Positions 1 to 6,907 of a stretch of 10,461 nt of DNA are shown one piece after another. The notes beneath the pieces are model-generated. The model searched no databases. It worked only from the letters and a program-made list of their open reading frames with translations, and had not been told where the DNA came from. This DNA comes from DAIPHL01 sp036771375 (lineage in GTDB: Bacteria; Synergistota; Synergistia; Synergistales; Synergistaceae). Positions within the stretch are counted from its first letter, which is position 1, and each line of letters begins with the position of its first letter. The stretch is taken from assembly GCA_036771375.1 (NCBI GenBank), contig DAIPHL010000077.1, forward strand, positions 1 to 10,461, written 5' to 3'. The position numbers and the translations under genes were made by a program.

Positions 1-911
1 GGTCGGCGATTGGGATCAACCTCCTCGGGGCGGGGACCAACTACTTCCTCGGCGGCGTCGGTAAGCCGGACTTCGGCTCGCCGCAGAACATCGCTCTCGG
101 TTTTCTCGTGTTCATAACGGTCTTTTTGTGCCAGCGTTTCGGCAAGGGCATGTTACAGGTTTCGTCGCTTCTGATCGGGATCATCGTCGGTTATATCGCC
201 GCGTTTGCGTTCGGCAAGCTGAACTTCGACATGCTGACCGAGGCTGCCTGGTTCAGCGTTCCGGTTCCCTTCCGCTTCCGCTACACGTTCCATCTGGACG
301 CGGTCCTGACATTTGCGGCCCTGTACGTCGTCTCGGGGCTCGAGACGATCGGAAACACATCCGGGATCACGGTGGCCGCGTTCGACAGGGAGGCGACGAC
401 CAAGGAGACATCGGGCGCCGTCATGGCCGACTCGTTCGGTTCCATGCTCGCGTCGATCTTCAACACGCTTCCCAACACCGCGTTCGGTCAGAACGCCGGA
501 ATCGTCGCCATGACGAAGGTCGTCAACAAGTTCTGTATCGCGATCGGAGCCGGGACGCTTGTGCTCGCCGGATTCGTCCCCAAGATCGGCGCGATCTTTT
601 CGATGATGCCGGACAGCGTCCTCGGCGGCGCGGTCCTCATGGTGTTCGCCATGATCACGATCAACGGAGTCAAACTGATCGCGAAATCCGGGTTTTGTCA
701 TCGGAACATCGTGGTGCTCTCCGTGACGCTCGCGATGGGCATGGGAATCGGAAACGCGCCCGCCGAGGCGCTCAAGGAGATGCCGACGATCCTGCAGTAT
801 CTTTTCAAGGACTCCGTCGCTGCGGTCTGCGTGATCGGCATCCTGACGAACATGATTTTTCCGCGGGACAAAGAGGGCGCTTCCGAATCGACCGTCATAG
901 AGGTCGACTGA
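1..911 (+). CDS. NCS2-family nucleobase (xanthine/uracil-type) permease, 3' part
   Basis: This is the C-terminal ~302 residues of an inner-membrane nucleobase:cation symporter of the NCS2 (UraA/XanQ) family. The frame is open from base 3 and the stop is at 909-911; family members are about 430-460 residues, so roughly the first third lies outside the window. Several hydrophobic membrane segments are visible. Family motifs, numbered from the first visible codon, are FGSPQN (24-29), the TM8-type ETIGN (Glu114), ADSFGS (Asp143) and the signature QNAGIVAMTK (Gln163-Asn164), which fits the NCS2 pattern QNxGxxxxT[KRG]. From family knowledge, Gln at the first signature position is typical of xanthine/urate carriers, while UraA has Glu there, so I infer a purine substrate. 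The downstream xanthine dehydrogenase supports this. The GTG at 108 is internal and not a start. Exact substrate is uncertain. Confidence 0.93.
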   Translation, partial: SAIGINLLGAGTNYFLGGVGKPDFGSPQNIALGFLVFITVFLCQRFGKGMLQVSSLLIGIIVGYIAAFAFGKLNFDMLTEAAWFSVPVPFRFRYTFHLDAVLTFAALYVVSGLETIGNTSGITVAAFDREATTKETSGAVMADSFGSMLASIFNTLPNTAFGQNAGIVAMTKVVNKFCIAIGAGTLVLAGFVPKIGAIFSMMPDSVLGGAVLMVFAMITINGVKLIAKSGFCHRNIVVLSVTLAMGMGIGNAPAEALKEMPTILQYLFKDSVAAVCVIGILTNMIFPRDKEGASESTVIEVD

Positions 912-957
912 GCGCCGGGAGGCCATCGATCCTGCCGCCGGGCTTTCTCTTTTCGGC
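912..957 (+). terminator. Weak hairpin plus T-rich run after the permease gene
   Basis: The arms 916-922 (CGGGAGG) and 931-937 (CCTGCCG) can pair with one G-G mismatch around an 8-nt loop. They are followed by a pyrimidine-rich stretch (CTTTCTCTTTT) at 943-953. This may be a weak or attenuating terminator between the permease and the hydantoinase gene. The mismatch and the distance to the T run make it doubtful, and the genes may simply be co-transcribed. Confidence 0.25.
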
Positions 958-990
958 GCGGGCCGTCTTGTACAAGGAGGAGAATGGACT

Positions 991-2385
991 ATGGCAATCG
1001 TACTGGCGGGTGGCTCGCTGGTGAGCACGGACGGGGTCTTCCGGGCGGACCTCCGCATGGAGAACGGGACGATCGTCGATGTGGGCTCCCGCGTCGGATG
1101 CACCGAGGACGAATACGTCGACGTCTCCGGCAGATATCTGCTCCCCGGCGGCATCGACGTACACACCCACTTCGACCTTCCTTTGGACCCCAAGACGCGG
1201 ACGGCGGACAGCTTCGCCACGGGGACCAGGGCGGCGCTCGCCGGAGGCGTTACCTGCGTCGTCGACTACGCCACCCAGTTCCGAGGCGAGAGCCTGCTGG
1301 ACGGTTTTCGAAACTGGCAGGCGCTCGCACACGACAGCCGCTGCGACTACTCCTTTCATATGGCGATCACGGACTGGCGGCCGGATGTGGCGGCGGAACT
1401 GCCGAAAATGGTGGAGCTGGGCGTCTCCAGCTTCAAGATGTACATGGCCTACAAAGGTTCGCTGCAGGTGGACGACGGCGTCCTGTACGAGGCCCTTTCG
1501 AAGATGAAGGCGATCGGTGCCCTGCTCTGTGTACACTGCGAAAACGGGGATGTCATCGCCGCTCGCTGCGCGGAGCTTCTGCGCGAGGGAAAGACCGCGG
1601 CGCGCTTTCACCCCCTCTCCAGACCCGAGGAGGTCGAGACCGAAGCGGTAAACCGCCTGATTGTGACGGCGGATTTGGCCGGCGCTCCCGTTTACGTGGT
1701 GCACGTCAGCAGCGCCGCGTCCATGCGCCGGATCGTCGAGGCGAGGACAAGGGGGCAGCGGGTCTACGCCGAGACCTGCCCCCAGTATCTGTACCTGGAC
1801 GAATCGCTGTACACCAGGGAATACGAGGATCCGTTCGAGGCCGCGAAGTACGTCTGCTCGCCCCCGTTGCGCGACGCGTCCAATCACGGGGGGCTCTGGG
1901 CTTCCCTCTCCGAGGGACTCGTCGACGTGGTCGCCACCGATCACTGCTCCTTTTGCTTCGTCGGACAGAAGGAGCGGGGGCGAACGGACTTCACGCGGAT
2001 CCCGAACGGCATGCCTGGGGTCGAGACCAGGATGCTCCTTCTGTACCGTGCCGTCTGTGAGGGCCGGATCACCCTGCCGCAGATGGTGCGGCTCGCGGCG
2101 ACAAACCCGGCCGTGATCTTCGGGTTGTCGCCCCGGAAAGGCGCCTTGCAAACGGGAGCGGATGCGGACGTGGTCGTGTTGGACCCGGAGGGCGAAACGG
2201 TGATCCGTTCGTGCACACAACATCAGAACGTCGATTACTCCCCCTTCGAGGGGTTTCGGGTTCCCGGATCGATCGAATCCGTCTACCTGAGGGGAAACCT
2301 TCTGTATCACGGGGGGGACTTCCTGACGGACGAGCCGATCGGACGATATATCGCCCGCGGAAAGTCGGGCACGAACCGGATTTGA
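991..2385 (+). CDS. hydA: Dihydropyrimidinase / D-hydantoinase
   Basis: A 464-residue cyclic amidohydrolase that opens dihydropyrimidine or 5-substituted hydantoin rings to N-carbamoyl amino acids in the cytoplasm. It is full length for the family. The complete binuclear-metal site is visible: HTH (His58, His60), the lysine expected to be carboxylated in SFKMYMAYKG (Lys149, with substrate-contacting Tyr154), CENGD preceded by His182, VHVSS (His238) and ATDH (Asp317). AETCPQYLYL and IPNGMPGVE are typical of dihydropyrimidinases and argue against allantoinase or dihydroorotase. The ATG at 991 has AAGGAGG at 974-980 with 10-nt spacing; the ATG at 984 is in another frame and too close to that site. 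It lies between a nucleobase permease and xanthine dehydrogenase, so a role in nucleobase breakdown is likely. Enzymes of this family are often promiscuous, so the true substrate (dihydrouracil, hydantoin or a purine-derived ring) is an inference. Confidence 0.94.
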   Translation: MAIVLAGGSLVSTDGVFRADLRMENGTIVDVGSRVGCTEDEYVDVSGRYLLPGGIDVHTHFDLPLDPKTRTADSFATGTRAALAGGVTCVVDYATQFRGESLLDGFRNWQALAHDSRCDYSFHMAITDWRPDVAAELPKMVELGVSSFKMYMAYKGSLQVDDGVLYEALSKMKAIGALLCVHCENGDVIAARCAELLREGKTAARFHPLSRPEEVETEAVNRLIVTADLAGAPVYVVHVSSAASMRRIVEARTRGQRVYAETCPQYLYLDESLYTREYEDPFEAAKYVCSPPLRDASNHGGLWASLSEGLVDVVATDHCSFCFVGQKERGRTDFTRIPNGMPGVETRMLLLYRAVCEGRITLPQMVRLAATNPAVIFGLSPRKGALQTGADADVVVLDPEGETVIRSCTQHQNVDYSPFEGFRVPGSIESVYLRGNLLYHGGDFLTDEPIGRYIARGKSGTNRI

Positions 2386-2415
2386 GTTCCAAGGTCTGTT
2401 GCAGGAGAGAGGTGT

Positions 2416-2438
2416 GGGATGTTTTCAAGACGCATCCC
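2416..2438 (+). promoter_or_regulatory. Hairpin just upstream of the xdh ribosome binding site
   Basis: GGGATG (2416-2421) and CATCCC (2433-2438) form a perfect 6-bp stem with an 11-nt loop, ending 5 nt before the G-rich Shine-Dalgarno (GAGGGGGG, 2444-2451). It lies in the 67-nt gap between hydA and xdh. It lacks a T tract, so it is not a normal terminator. It could affect mRNA processing or translation initiation; no function is shown. Confidence 0.35.
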
Positions 2439-2452
2439 TTGACGAGGGGGGT

Positions 2453-5113
2453 ATGAAAACGATGTATTTTCTCGATTTGAACGGGACGGTTTTCGAGGTC
2501 GATCATGACGGAAATCTGTTGGACTACCTCAGGGAGGAGGCACGGCTGACCTCCGTGAAAAACGGCTGTGCCGAGGGAGCCTGCGGAGCCTGCATGATTC
2601 TGATCGACGGCAAGCCGACGAGAGCGTGTCTTTTCTCCATCGCGAAGGCAGAGGGAAAGAAATTGCTCACCATAGAAGGTTTCACGCAGCGGGAAAAGGA
2701 TGTCTACGCCTGGGCCTTCGCCGTGGCGGGCGCCGTTCAGTGCGGTTTCTGCATTCCGGGGATGGTGATCAGCGCGAAGGGCCTGCTGGATGTAAACCCC
2801 TTGCCGACCAGGGACGAGATTCGGCGGGGGATTCGCGGCAACATCTGCCGCTGCACCGGATATCAGAAGATCGTAGACGCGATCGAAAAGGCGGCGGACG
2901 CCTTCAGAACGGGTTTCGTCCCCCCGCCGCTCTACGAGCGCGCCTACGAGGTGGGGGAGAGGATGCCGAGGCTCGATGCCCGGGACAAGACGCTCGGCAT
3001 CGGCGAATACGTCGAGGACATGGTCATGCCCGGCATGCTCTACGGCTCGGCGCTGCGCCCGCCCGCCCCCCGCATCCTCGTGAAGGCGATCGAAACGGGC
3101 GCCGCGAAGAAAGTTCCCGGCGTGCACGCCGTTCTGACGGCCGAGGACATCCCGGGCGATCGCTATCAGGGGCATCTGAAGCATGACTGGCCCGTCATGG
3201 TCGCCGTGGGAGAGGAGAGCCGCTACATCGGGGATGCGCTCGCCCTCGTCGCCGCGGAGAGCAAGGCCGCGATGAAAGAGGCGCTTGCCCTCATCGAACT
3301 GGAGTACGAAGAACTTCCGCCGGTCCTCACGATCGACGAGGCGCTCTCGGCGGACGCGCCTCCGATTCATCCCGACGGCAACCGGCTCTCCGTGAACGCG
3401 AAGGTCCTGCGAGGGGACGTAGAGGCGGTGCTCGCAAACTCCAAACACGTCGTCAACAAGTCCTTCTACTCCCCGCCGGTGGAGCACGCCTTCATGGAGC
3501 CGGAGTCTTCCCTTGCCTACATCGACGAGAACGGAACGGTCGTCGTATACGTTGCGGACCAGGGGATTTACGACGACCTCCACGGCATCACGGGGATGCT
3601 CGGCCTGACGGAGAAGGAGGTCCGGGTGATCAGTCGGCTGGTCGGGGGAGGGTTCGGCGGCAAGGAGGACCTCTCCGTCCAGCATCACGCGGCCCTGCTC
3701 GCCTGGCACACGAAGAGGCCCGTCCGGGTCACCCTCACGCGCGACGAGAGCATTCGAATACATCCGAAACGCCACCCGATGTACCTGGACTATACCATGG
3801 GATGCGACGGGGAAGGGCACATCACCGCGGCGCGCATTCGCATCAAGGCCGATACGGGCGCCTACGCCTCCCTCGGAGGACCGGTCCTGCAGCGGGCCTG
3901 CACTCACGCGACCGGCCCATACCGGATTCCGAACGTGGACATCGAAGGGGTCGGGGCGTTCACGAACAACCCGCCGAGCGGCGCATTCCGGGGTTTTGGG
4001 GTCACACAGTCCGCGTTCGCGGTGGAGCAGATGGTGAACCTCCTGGCGGAGGCGGTAGGAATCTCGTACTGGGAGATTCGGGACAGGAACGTGATCGTCC
4101 CCGGCGACGTCATGGGAAACGGACAGATCGCCGCGAAGAACACGAAGATTCGCGAGACGCTGCATGCCGCGAAACCGTATTTCGACGAGAGTCCCTACGC
4201 GGGAATCGCCTGCGGACTCAAGAACAGCGGGCTGGGAGTCGGGGTACCCGACGTCGGTCGGGTCCGGCTCGAGGTGGAAAACGGAGGGATACGGATTTAC
4301 ACGAGCGCGGCGTGCATCGGGCAGGGACTTGGGAGCACCCTGGTGCAGATCGCAAGCCACACGACCGGATTGCCCGTGGCGGCGATCTCCTTCGCGGAGC
4401 CGGATACGTGGCGCACTCCCAACAGCGGAACCACCACGGCCTCTCGCCAGACGCTCTTTACGGGAGAGGCTACGCGCATGTGTTGCGCGCAGTTCGTGGA
4501 GGAGCTCGCCGCGGCGGGAGGGGATATTTCGAAGCTGGAGGGGCGGACGTACTACAACGAGTTCACCTCTCCCACCGACCCCATGGGAAGCGACAAACCC
4601 AACCCGGTCAGCCACGTCGCCTATGGCTATGCCACCCATGTCTGCATACTCGACGAGGAGGGCCGGGTGTCGAAATACGTCGCGTGCCACGACGTCGGGC
4701 AGGCGATCAATCCGGACAACGTGGAGGGGCAGATTCACGGGGGCGTCGCGATGGGGCTCGGATACGCCCTGACGGAGGATCTGCGCTTGGAAGGAGGTGT
4801 CCCGAAGGCGAAGCTCGGGACCCTCGGCATCTGGCGATCGACGGAGATGCCGGAGATCGAGAGCGTGATCATGGCCCCCATCGACGAGGCGCCCGGGGAG
4901 TTCGCCTACGGCGCGAAGGGCGTCGGAGAGATCGTCCTGGTTCCGCCCGCGCCCGCCATCGCGCTTGCGTATCGTCGCTTCGACGGAAAGTTCCGAAGCA
5001 GACTCCCGCTGGACGACACCCCGTACAGCCGGAAAAAAACGGGATCTTTCACCCGGCCGAAGCCGACGAAGGTCCCGGTCGAGCCCGAGCTCGTGCCGGC
5101 CGGAACGAAGTGA
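2453..5113 (+). CDS. xdh: Single-chain xanthine dehydrogenase (2Fe-2S + molybdopterin domains), probably the selenium-dependent type
   Basis: An 886-residue cytoplasmic molybdenum hydroxylase expected to oxidise xanthine or a related purine. Residues 1-80 are a plant-type [2Fe-2S] domain with Cys39, 44, 47 and 59. Residues 81-150 are the second [2Fe-2S] domain with CGFC (Cys97, 100) and CRC (Cys132, 134). The molybdopterin domain follows from about 170, with GGGFGGK (398-404), AFRGFG (511-516), a GQGLG motif and GAKGVGE with the presumed catalytic base Glu826. There is no FAD domain. A fused iron-sulfur/molybdopterin chain of about 850-890 residues matches the architecture of the selenium-dependent xanthine dehydrogenase family (TIGR03311 as I recall it), where selenium is a labile cofactor ligand, not selenocysteine. 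No in-frame TGA is seen. The ATG at 2453 follows GAGGGGGG at 2444-2451, so spacing is tight; ATG 2462 is an alternative. The open frame extends to a TTG at 2399, but the added residues do not resemble the family. Selenium dependence is inferred. Confidence 0.9.
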   Translation: MKTMYFLDLNGTVFEVDHDGNLLDYLREEARLTSVKNGCAEGACGACMILIDGKPTRACLFSIAKAEGKKLLTIEGFTQREKDVYAWAFAVAGAVQCGFCIPGMVISAKGLLDVNPLPTRDEIRRGIRGNICRCTGYQKIVDAIEKAADAFRTGFVPPPLYERAYEVGERMPRLDARDKTLGIGEYVEDMVMPGMLYGSALRPPAPRILVKAIETGAAKKVPGVHAVLTAEDIPGDRYQGHLKHDWPVMVAVGEESRYIGDALALVAAESKAAMKEALALIELEYEELPPVLTIDEALSADAPPIHPDGNRLSVNAKVLRGDVEAVLANSKHVVNKSFYSPPVEHAFMEPESSLAYIDENGTVVVYVADQGIYDDLHGITGMLGLTEKEVRVISRLVGGGFGGKEDLSVQHHAALLAWHTKRPVRVTLTRDESIRIHPKRHPMYLDYTMGCDGEGHITAARIRIKADTGAYASLGGPVLQRACTHATGPYRIPNVDIEGVGAFTNNPPSGAFRGFGVTQSAFAVEQMVNLLAEAVGISYWEIRDRNVIVPGDVMGNGQIAAKNTKIRETLHAAKPYFDESPYAGIACGLKNSGLGVGVPDVGRVRLEVENGGIRIYTSAACIGQGLGSTLVQIASHTTGLPVAAISFAEPDTWRTPNSGTTTASRQTLFTGEATRMCCAQFVEELAAAGGDISKLEGRTYYNEFTSPTDPMGSDKPNPVSHVAYGYATHVCILDEEGRVSKYVACHDVGQAINPDNVEGQIHGGVAMGLGYALTEDLRLEGGVPKAKLGTLGIWRSTEMPEIESVIMAPIDEAPGEFAYGAKGVGEIVLVPPAPAIALAYRRFDGKFRSRLPLDDTPYSRKKTGSFTRPKPTKVPVEPELVPAGTK

Positions 5114-5114
5114 C

Positions 5115-5134
5115 GGGTCGATACAAGGGTCGAT
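5115..5134 (+). repeat. Short direct repeat after the xdh stop
   Basis: GGGTCGAT occurs at 5115-5122 and again at 5127-5134, separated by 4 nt, directly after the xdh stop codon. It may be chance in GC-rich DNA. Confidence 0.3.
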
Positions 5135-5160
5135 CCGCTGTCTGTCGCACGTCTTCCGGG

Positions 5161-5188
5161 AAGGGGGCTTTGAGTTCGAGGGCCCCTT
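5161..5188 (+). terminator. Rho-independent terminator candidate after xdh
   Basis: AAGGGG (5161-5166) pairs with CCCCTT (5183-5188). After a G-G mismatch the stem continues as CTTTG/CGAGG with wobble pairs around an AGTT loop. On the + strand it is followed by TTCTCTTGTGTCCTTT. It sits 47 nt after xdh and before the convergent end of cstA, a natural place to end the plus-strand operon. The minus-strand reading has no T tract, so termination of cstA here is less certain. Confidence 0.55.
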
Positions 5189-5201
5189 TCTCTTGTGTCC
5201 T

Positions 5202-6686
5202 TTATGATGTTTTGGGCATCCTGCGGACCTTTGCGATGAACAGTCCCAGGCAGCAGAGTGCGAACAGAAGGCCGATCGGGTAAGCGATTCGCCCGGCAAG
5301 GGCGATCCGTTCGGCTCCCGCGAGAGACGCCCCGCCCTGCAGGCCGGCCAACATGGGGCCGAATCCCTCGTTCGCCACAAGGAGGTATGTACAGGAGACC
5401 GCAGACATCAGCGTCGCCGGAATTGCGGCGATCCAGTGGTTCTTGTTGTTTTTCGCCAGATATACGGCGCCGGCCCAGAGGGCGATCATCGCGAGCGTCT
5501 GGTTTGACCAGGAGAAATAGCGCCACACGATGCCGTAATCGAAGCGCGAGATGATAAAACCGGCACCCAGGAGAGGAACGGCCAGCAGGAGCCGTTTGTG
5601 TATGTCCTTCTGATCCCAGCGTATCCAGTCGGCCAGCGTGAGCCTGGCCGAACGGAACGCGGTGTCCCCGGACGTGATGGGGCAGGCTATGACGCCGATC
5701 ATCGCCAGAATGCCCCCGATCGTTCCCAGAAGCCCGGTCGAAATCTGATAGACCATCGTCGCCTGATTGTTCTTGACAGCCGCAGCGGCCTCAAACAGCG
5801 CCTTCGTGCCGCCGCTCTCGTAGAAAGCGACGCCCGCCGCCGCCCAGATCATGGCGATAATGCCCTCCGCCACCATGGCTCCGTAAAAAAGGGTCCTGCC
5901 CTCCCTCTCGCTTGTCATACACCTTGCCATGATCGGCGACTGCGTGGCGTGAAAGCCCGATATGGCCCCGCAGGCGACGGTGATGAACATCAACGGCCAG
6001 ATCGGCAATCCGGCTGCGTGCTGGTTGCCGAAGTTCGACCAGAGCTCCGGCATTTGGTTTCCACGGAGAAGCAGGGTTCCTCCTCCCACGCCGAGGCACA
6101 TGACGATCAACGCGACGCCGAAAAAGGGGTAGACTTTTCCGATGATTTTGTCGATGGGAAGAAGCGTGGCGAGAAAATAATAGATCAGGATGACGATCAA
6201 CCAGAACTCCCGGCTCAGCGCCTCGGGCGTGAGCAGGGCGAGAAGGCCGGCCGGGCCGACCATGAAAACCGTTCCTACCATGACGAGCAGGACGACCGAG
6301 AAGACACGCATCACCTGGCGCATTCCGGTGCCCAGGTAAATGCCGACGATCTCGGAGATGCTCGCGCCGTCGTTTCGCTCCGAGATCATTCCGGAGAGGA
6401 AGTCGTGAACCGCTCCGGCGAAAATCGTCCCGAACACGATCCAAAGATACACGACCGGTCCCCACATCGCGCCGAGCAGTGCCCCGAAGATCGGTCCCAG
6501 GCCGGCGATGTTCAGCACCTGAATCAGAAACGTCTTCCAGAGCGGGAGGGGGATGTAGTCCACTCCATCCGGATGCGACACGGCCGGGGTTTTCCTGTCA
6601 TCCGGGGAAAATATCCTTTCGACGAACACGCCGTAAAACAGATAACCGACGACCAACACGACGATGGAAATCAAAAACGTCAACAT
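5202..6686 (-). CDS. cstA: CstA-family carbon starvation transporter (short form)
   Basis: A 494-residue polytopic membrane protein of the carbon-starvation CstA family, with about 12-13 hydrophobic segments. Characterised E. coli members (CstA, BtsT) take up pyruvate, and CstA is also linked to peptide use, so import of a small carboxylate or peptide is likely. The E. coli proteins are about 700 residues; the ~500-residue form seen here is a recognised short variant. Hallmarks are NIAGLGPIFGALLGAMWG (59-76), the AGAVHDFLSGMISERNDG region, SGFHATQSP, CPITSGDTAFRSAR and YFSWSNQTLA. The start (complement of 6684-6686) is preceded on the minus strand by AGGAGGG (6694-6700) with 7-nt spacing. The stop is TAA at 5202-5204. 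It converges with xdh, diverges from metY and has its own AT-rich promoter region. No neighbouring gene indicates the substrate. Confidence 0.93.
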   Translation of the reverse strand: MLTFLISIVVLVVGYLFYGVFVERIFSPDDRKTPAVSHPDGVDYIPLPLWKTFLIQVLNIAGLGPIFGALLGAMWGPVVYLWIVFGTIFAGAVHDFLSGMISERNDGASISEIVGIYLGTGMRQVMRVFSVVLLVMVGTVFMVGPAGLLALLTPEALSREFWLIVILIYYFLATLLPIDKIIGKVYPFFGVALIVMCLGVGGGTLLLRGNQMPELWSNFGNQHAAGLPIWPLMFITVACGAISGFHATQSPIMARCMTSEREGRTLFYGAMVAEGIIAMIWAAAGVAFYESGGTKALFEAAAAVKNNQATMVYQISTGLLGTIGGILAMIGVIACPITSGDTAFRSARLTLADWIRWDQKDIHKRLLLAVPLLGAGFIISRFDYGIVWRYFSWSNQTLAMIALWAGAVYLAKNNKNHWIAAIPATLMSAVSCTYLLVANEGFGPMLAGLQGGASLAGAERIALAGRIAYPIGLLFALCCLGLFIAKVRRMPKTS

Positions 6687-6706
6687 TTGCCTTCCCTCCT
6701 TAATTG

Positions 6707-6719
6707 AAAAAGTCTTTTT
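6707..6719 (-). promoter_or_regulatory. Odd palindrome in the cstA leader
   Basis: AAAAAG-T-CTTTTT is a perfect 6+1+6 palindrome. It lies between the predicted cstA transcription start and its Shine-Dalgarno. It could be an operator half-site pair or a weak A-U hairpin; the low complexity makes chance possible. Confidence 0.25.
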
Positions 6720-6732
6720 TCCCCAACTAGCA

Positions 6733-6761
6733 ATGATACTACGGCTTTTTCATAAAATCAA
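6733..6761 (-). promoter_or_regulatory. sigma70-type promoter for cstA
   Basis: Read on the minus strand, TTGATT (complement of 6756-6761) and TATCAT (complement of 6733-6738) are separated by exactly 17 nt. The -10 box matches 5 of 6 consensus bases and the -35 box 4 of 6. The predicted start near 6726 gives a leader of about 40 nt with the cstA Shine-Dalgarno near its end. The surrounding DNA is very AT-rich, as expected of a promoter but also a source of chance matches. Confidence 0.65.
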
Positions 6762-6815
6762 GTTGTTTTTAAGGCTATGATTTATATGATTTTTTATTGT
6801 CGCGAGCGCGCGGCA

Positions 6816-6850
6816 CACCTCCCTTCGCCTTGACTTTTGGCGGGGGGGTG
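6816..6850 (+). promoter_or_regulatory. Imperfect inverted repeat around the metY -35 box
   Basis: CACCTCCC (6816-6823) plus CGCC (6826-6829) faces GGCG (6839-6842) plus GGGGGGTG (6843-6850). This gives 12 pairs with one T-G wobble and a 2-nt TT bulge. The 9-nt loop (6830-6838) contains the TTGACT -35 element. It lies upstream of the predicted transcription start, so it would act as DNA, most simply as a repressor or activator site. A palindrome over the -35 box is a common operator layout; the binding protein is unknown. Confidence 0.4.
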
Positions 6851-6858
6851 CGTAGAAT
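6830..6858 (+). promoter_or_regulatory. sigma70-type promoter for metY-metX
   Basis: TTGACT (6830-6835) and TAGAAT (6853-6858) are 17 nt apart, and each box matches 5 of 6 consensus bases. The predicted start near 6865 gives a leader of about 43 nt before the ATG at 6908. That is too short for a SAM riboswitch or T-box, so any methionine control would have to be by a DNA-binding protein. The overlapping inverted repeat is a candidate site for it. Confidence 0.7.
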
Positions 6859-6907
6859 TTCTTGACAAAAAACGAAACAGTTCTCTACAGGGGAAGGAGC
6901 GCGTTTC

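Noticed and set aside
2399..2452. TTG at 2399 as the xdh start
   Set aside because: The added 18 residues do not resemble the family N-terminus, and the strong G-rich ribosome site lies right before the ATG at 2453.
5033..5039. Run of seven A in xdh as a programmed frameshift site
   Set aside because: The run begins at a codon boundary, so it does not form the classic -1 slippery heptamer. The frame stays open to a normal end just after the conserved C-terminal region.
2069..5380. Very long open frame on the minus strand opposite hydA and xdh
   Set aside because: It is antisense to genes with complete catalytic motifs. The translation is Arg-, Gly- and Pro-rich with no recognisable domain, as expected for mirror frames in GC-rich DNA.
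6862..6890. TTGACA at 6862-6867 as a second metY -35 box
   Set aside because: No reasonable -10 lies 16-18 nt downstream (CTACAG or TCTACA), and the start would fall in the ribosome site. The upstream TTGACT/TAGAAT pair is better.
6859..6907. SAM riboswitch or T-box upstream of metY
   Set aside because: The predicted leader is only about 43 nt and shows no terminator/antiterminator pair or conserved core.
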